51,300 bases of DNA. Origin: an uncultured Acidimicrobiales bacterium (lineage in GTDB: Bacteria > Actinomycetota > Acidimicrobiia > Acidimicrobiales > CADCTF01). The position numbers and the translations under genes were made by a program. The stretch lies in contig CADCTF010000111.1 of NCBI GenBank assembly GCA_902805655.1, positions 1 through 51,300 on the forward strand, given 5' to 3'. The notes beneath the pieces are model-generated. The model had not been told where the DNA came from and did no database searches. It worked only from the letters and a program-made list of their open reading frames with translations. Below, one piece after another: positions 51,247 through 51,300 of the stretch. Every line of letters starts with the position of its first letter. Position 1 is the first letter of the stretch.

Positions 51247-51300
51247 CCGGCCACCCCGTCCCACTGCTCGATGCCCTCTCGCTCGGCAAACTTCCAGACA

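Overview
The window is very GC-rich, almost fully coding DNA from an actinobacterium. The gene set and synteny best fit class Acidimicrobiia (inferred from recall; no database was searched). The signs are: nrdR - LysM - lexA; recA - miaB - miaA - dapF - hflX - dapC - dapD - dapE; a PknG/GlnX-type kinase operon; LexA boxes of the GAAC-N4-GTTC type; and many leaderless promoters. I saw no rRNA, tRNA, CRISPR array, insertion sequence or phage, and no gene-free stretch over 300 bases.

Layout. (1) 1-5863 (+): four overlapping genes, DUF5691 (cut by the left edge), a MoxR AAA+ ATPase, DUF5682 and a VWA protein. (2) 5925-7185: a small protein, then on the minus strand a MEDS/HATPase regulator. (3) 7260-17380 (+): an eight-gene operon in which every junction is a 4-base ATGA or GTGA overlap. 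It holds a helical protein, a PknG-like kinase, a PP2C phosphatase, a VWA protein, a zinc-ribbon FHA protein, a GlnX-like receptor, a PotD-like polyamine-binding lipoprotein and a group II PLP decarboxylase. (4) 17423-24884: small genes, then minus-strand genes including a second MoxR/VWA module, a lipoate-ligase-like protein, an HNH protein and a ROK kinase. (5) 24980-29540 (+): a third MoxR module with DUF58 and a transglutaminase. (6) 29557-37646: mixed genes including dinB with a NUDIX gene, DUF3500, a PIG-L deacetylase, threonine aldolase, an inositol-phosphatase family enzyme and a PPi-type phosphofructokinase. (7) 37705-39467: nrdR, a LysM division-inhibitor candidate and lexA, with four SOS boxes between the divergent promoters. 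(8) 40224-48766 (-): dapE, dapD, dapC, hflX, dapF, miaA, miaB and recA. (9) 48889-51246 (-): a small membrane protein, a D-2-hydroxyacid dehydrogenase and a secreted protein.

How the genes work together. The PknG operon looks like a complete signalling chain: outside ligand, lipoprotein, four-helix receptor, kinase opposed by a phosphatase, FHA effector. The mycobacterial version uses an amino-acid-binding GlnH. Here that place is taken by a PotD-family protein that keeps the polyamine-binding Trp/Asp signature, and the operon ends with an amine-forming decarboxylase. This is the strongest candidate for an undescribed system. The next best is the DUF5691-MoxR-DUF5682-VWA operon, whose DUF5682 protein carries the paired GxxH motifs of the TIKI/TraB superfamily. 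The recA-dap strand covers recombination, tRNA modification and most of the DAP/lysine branch. The lexA and recA regions form the SOS core.
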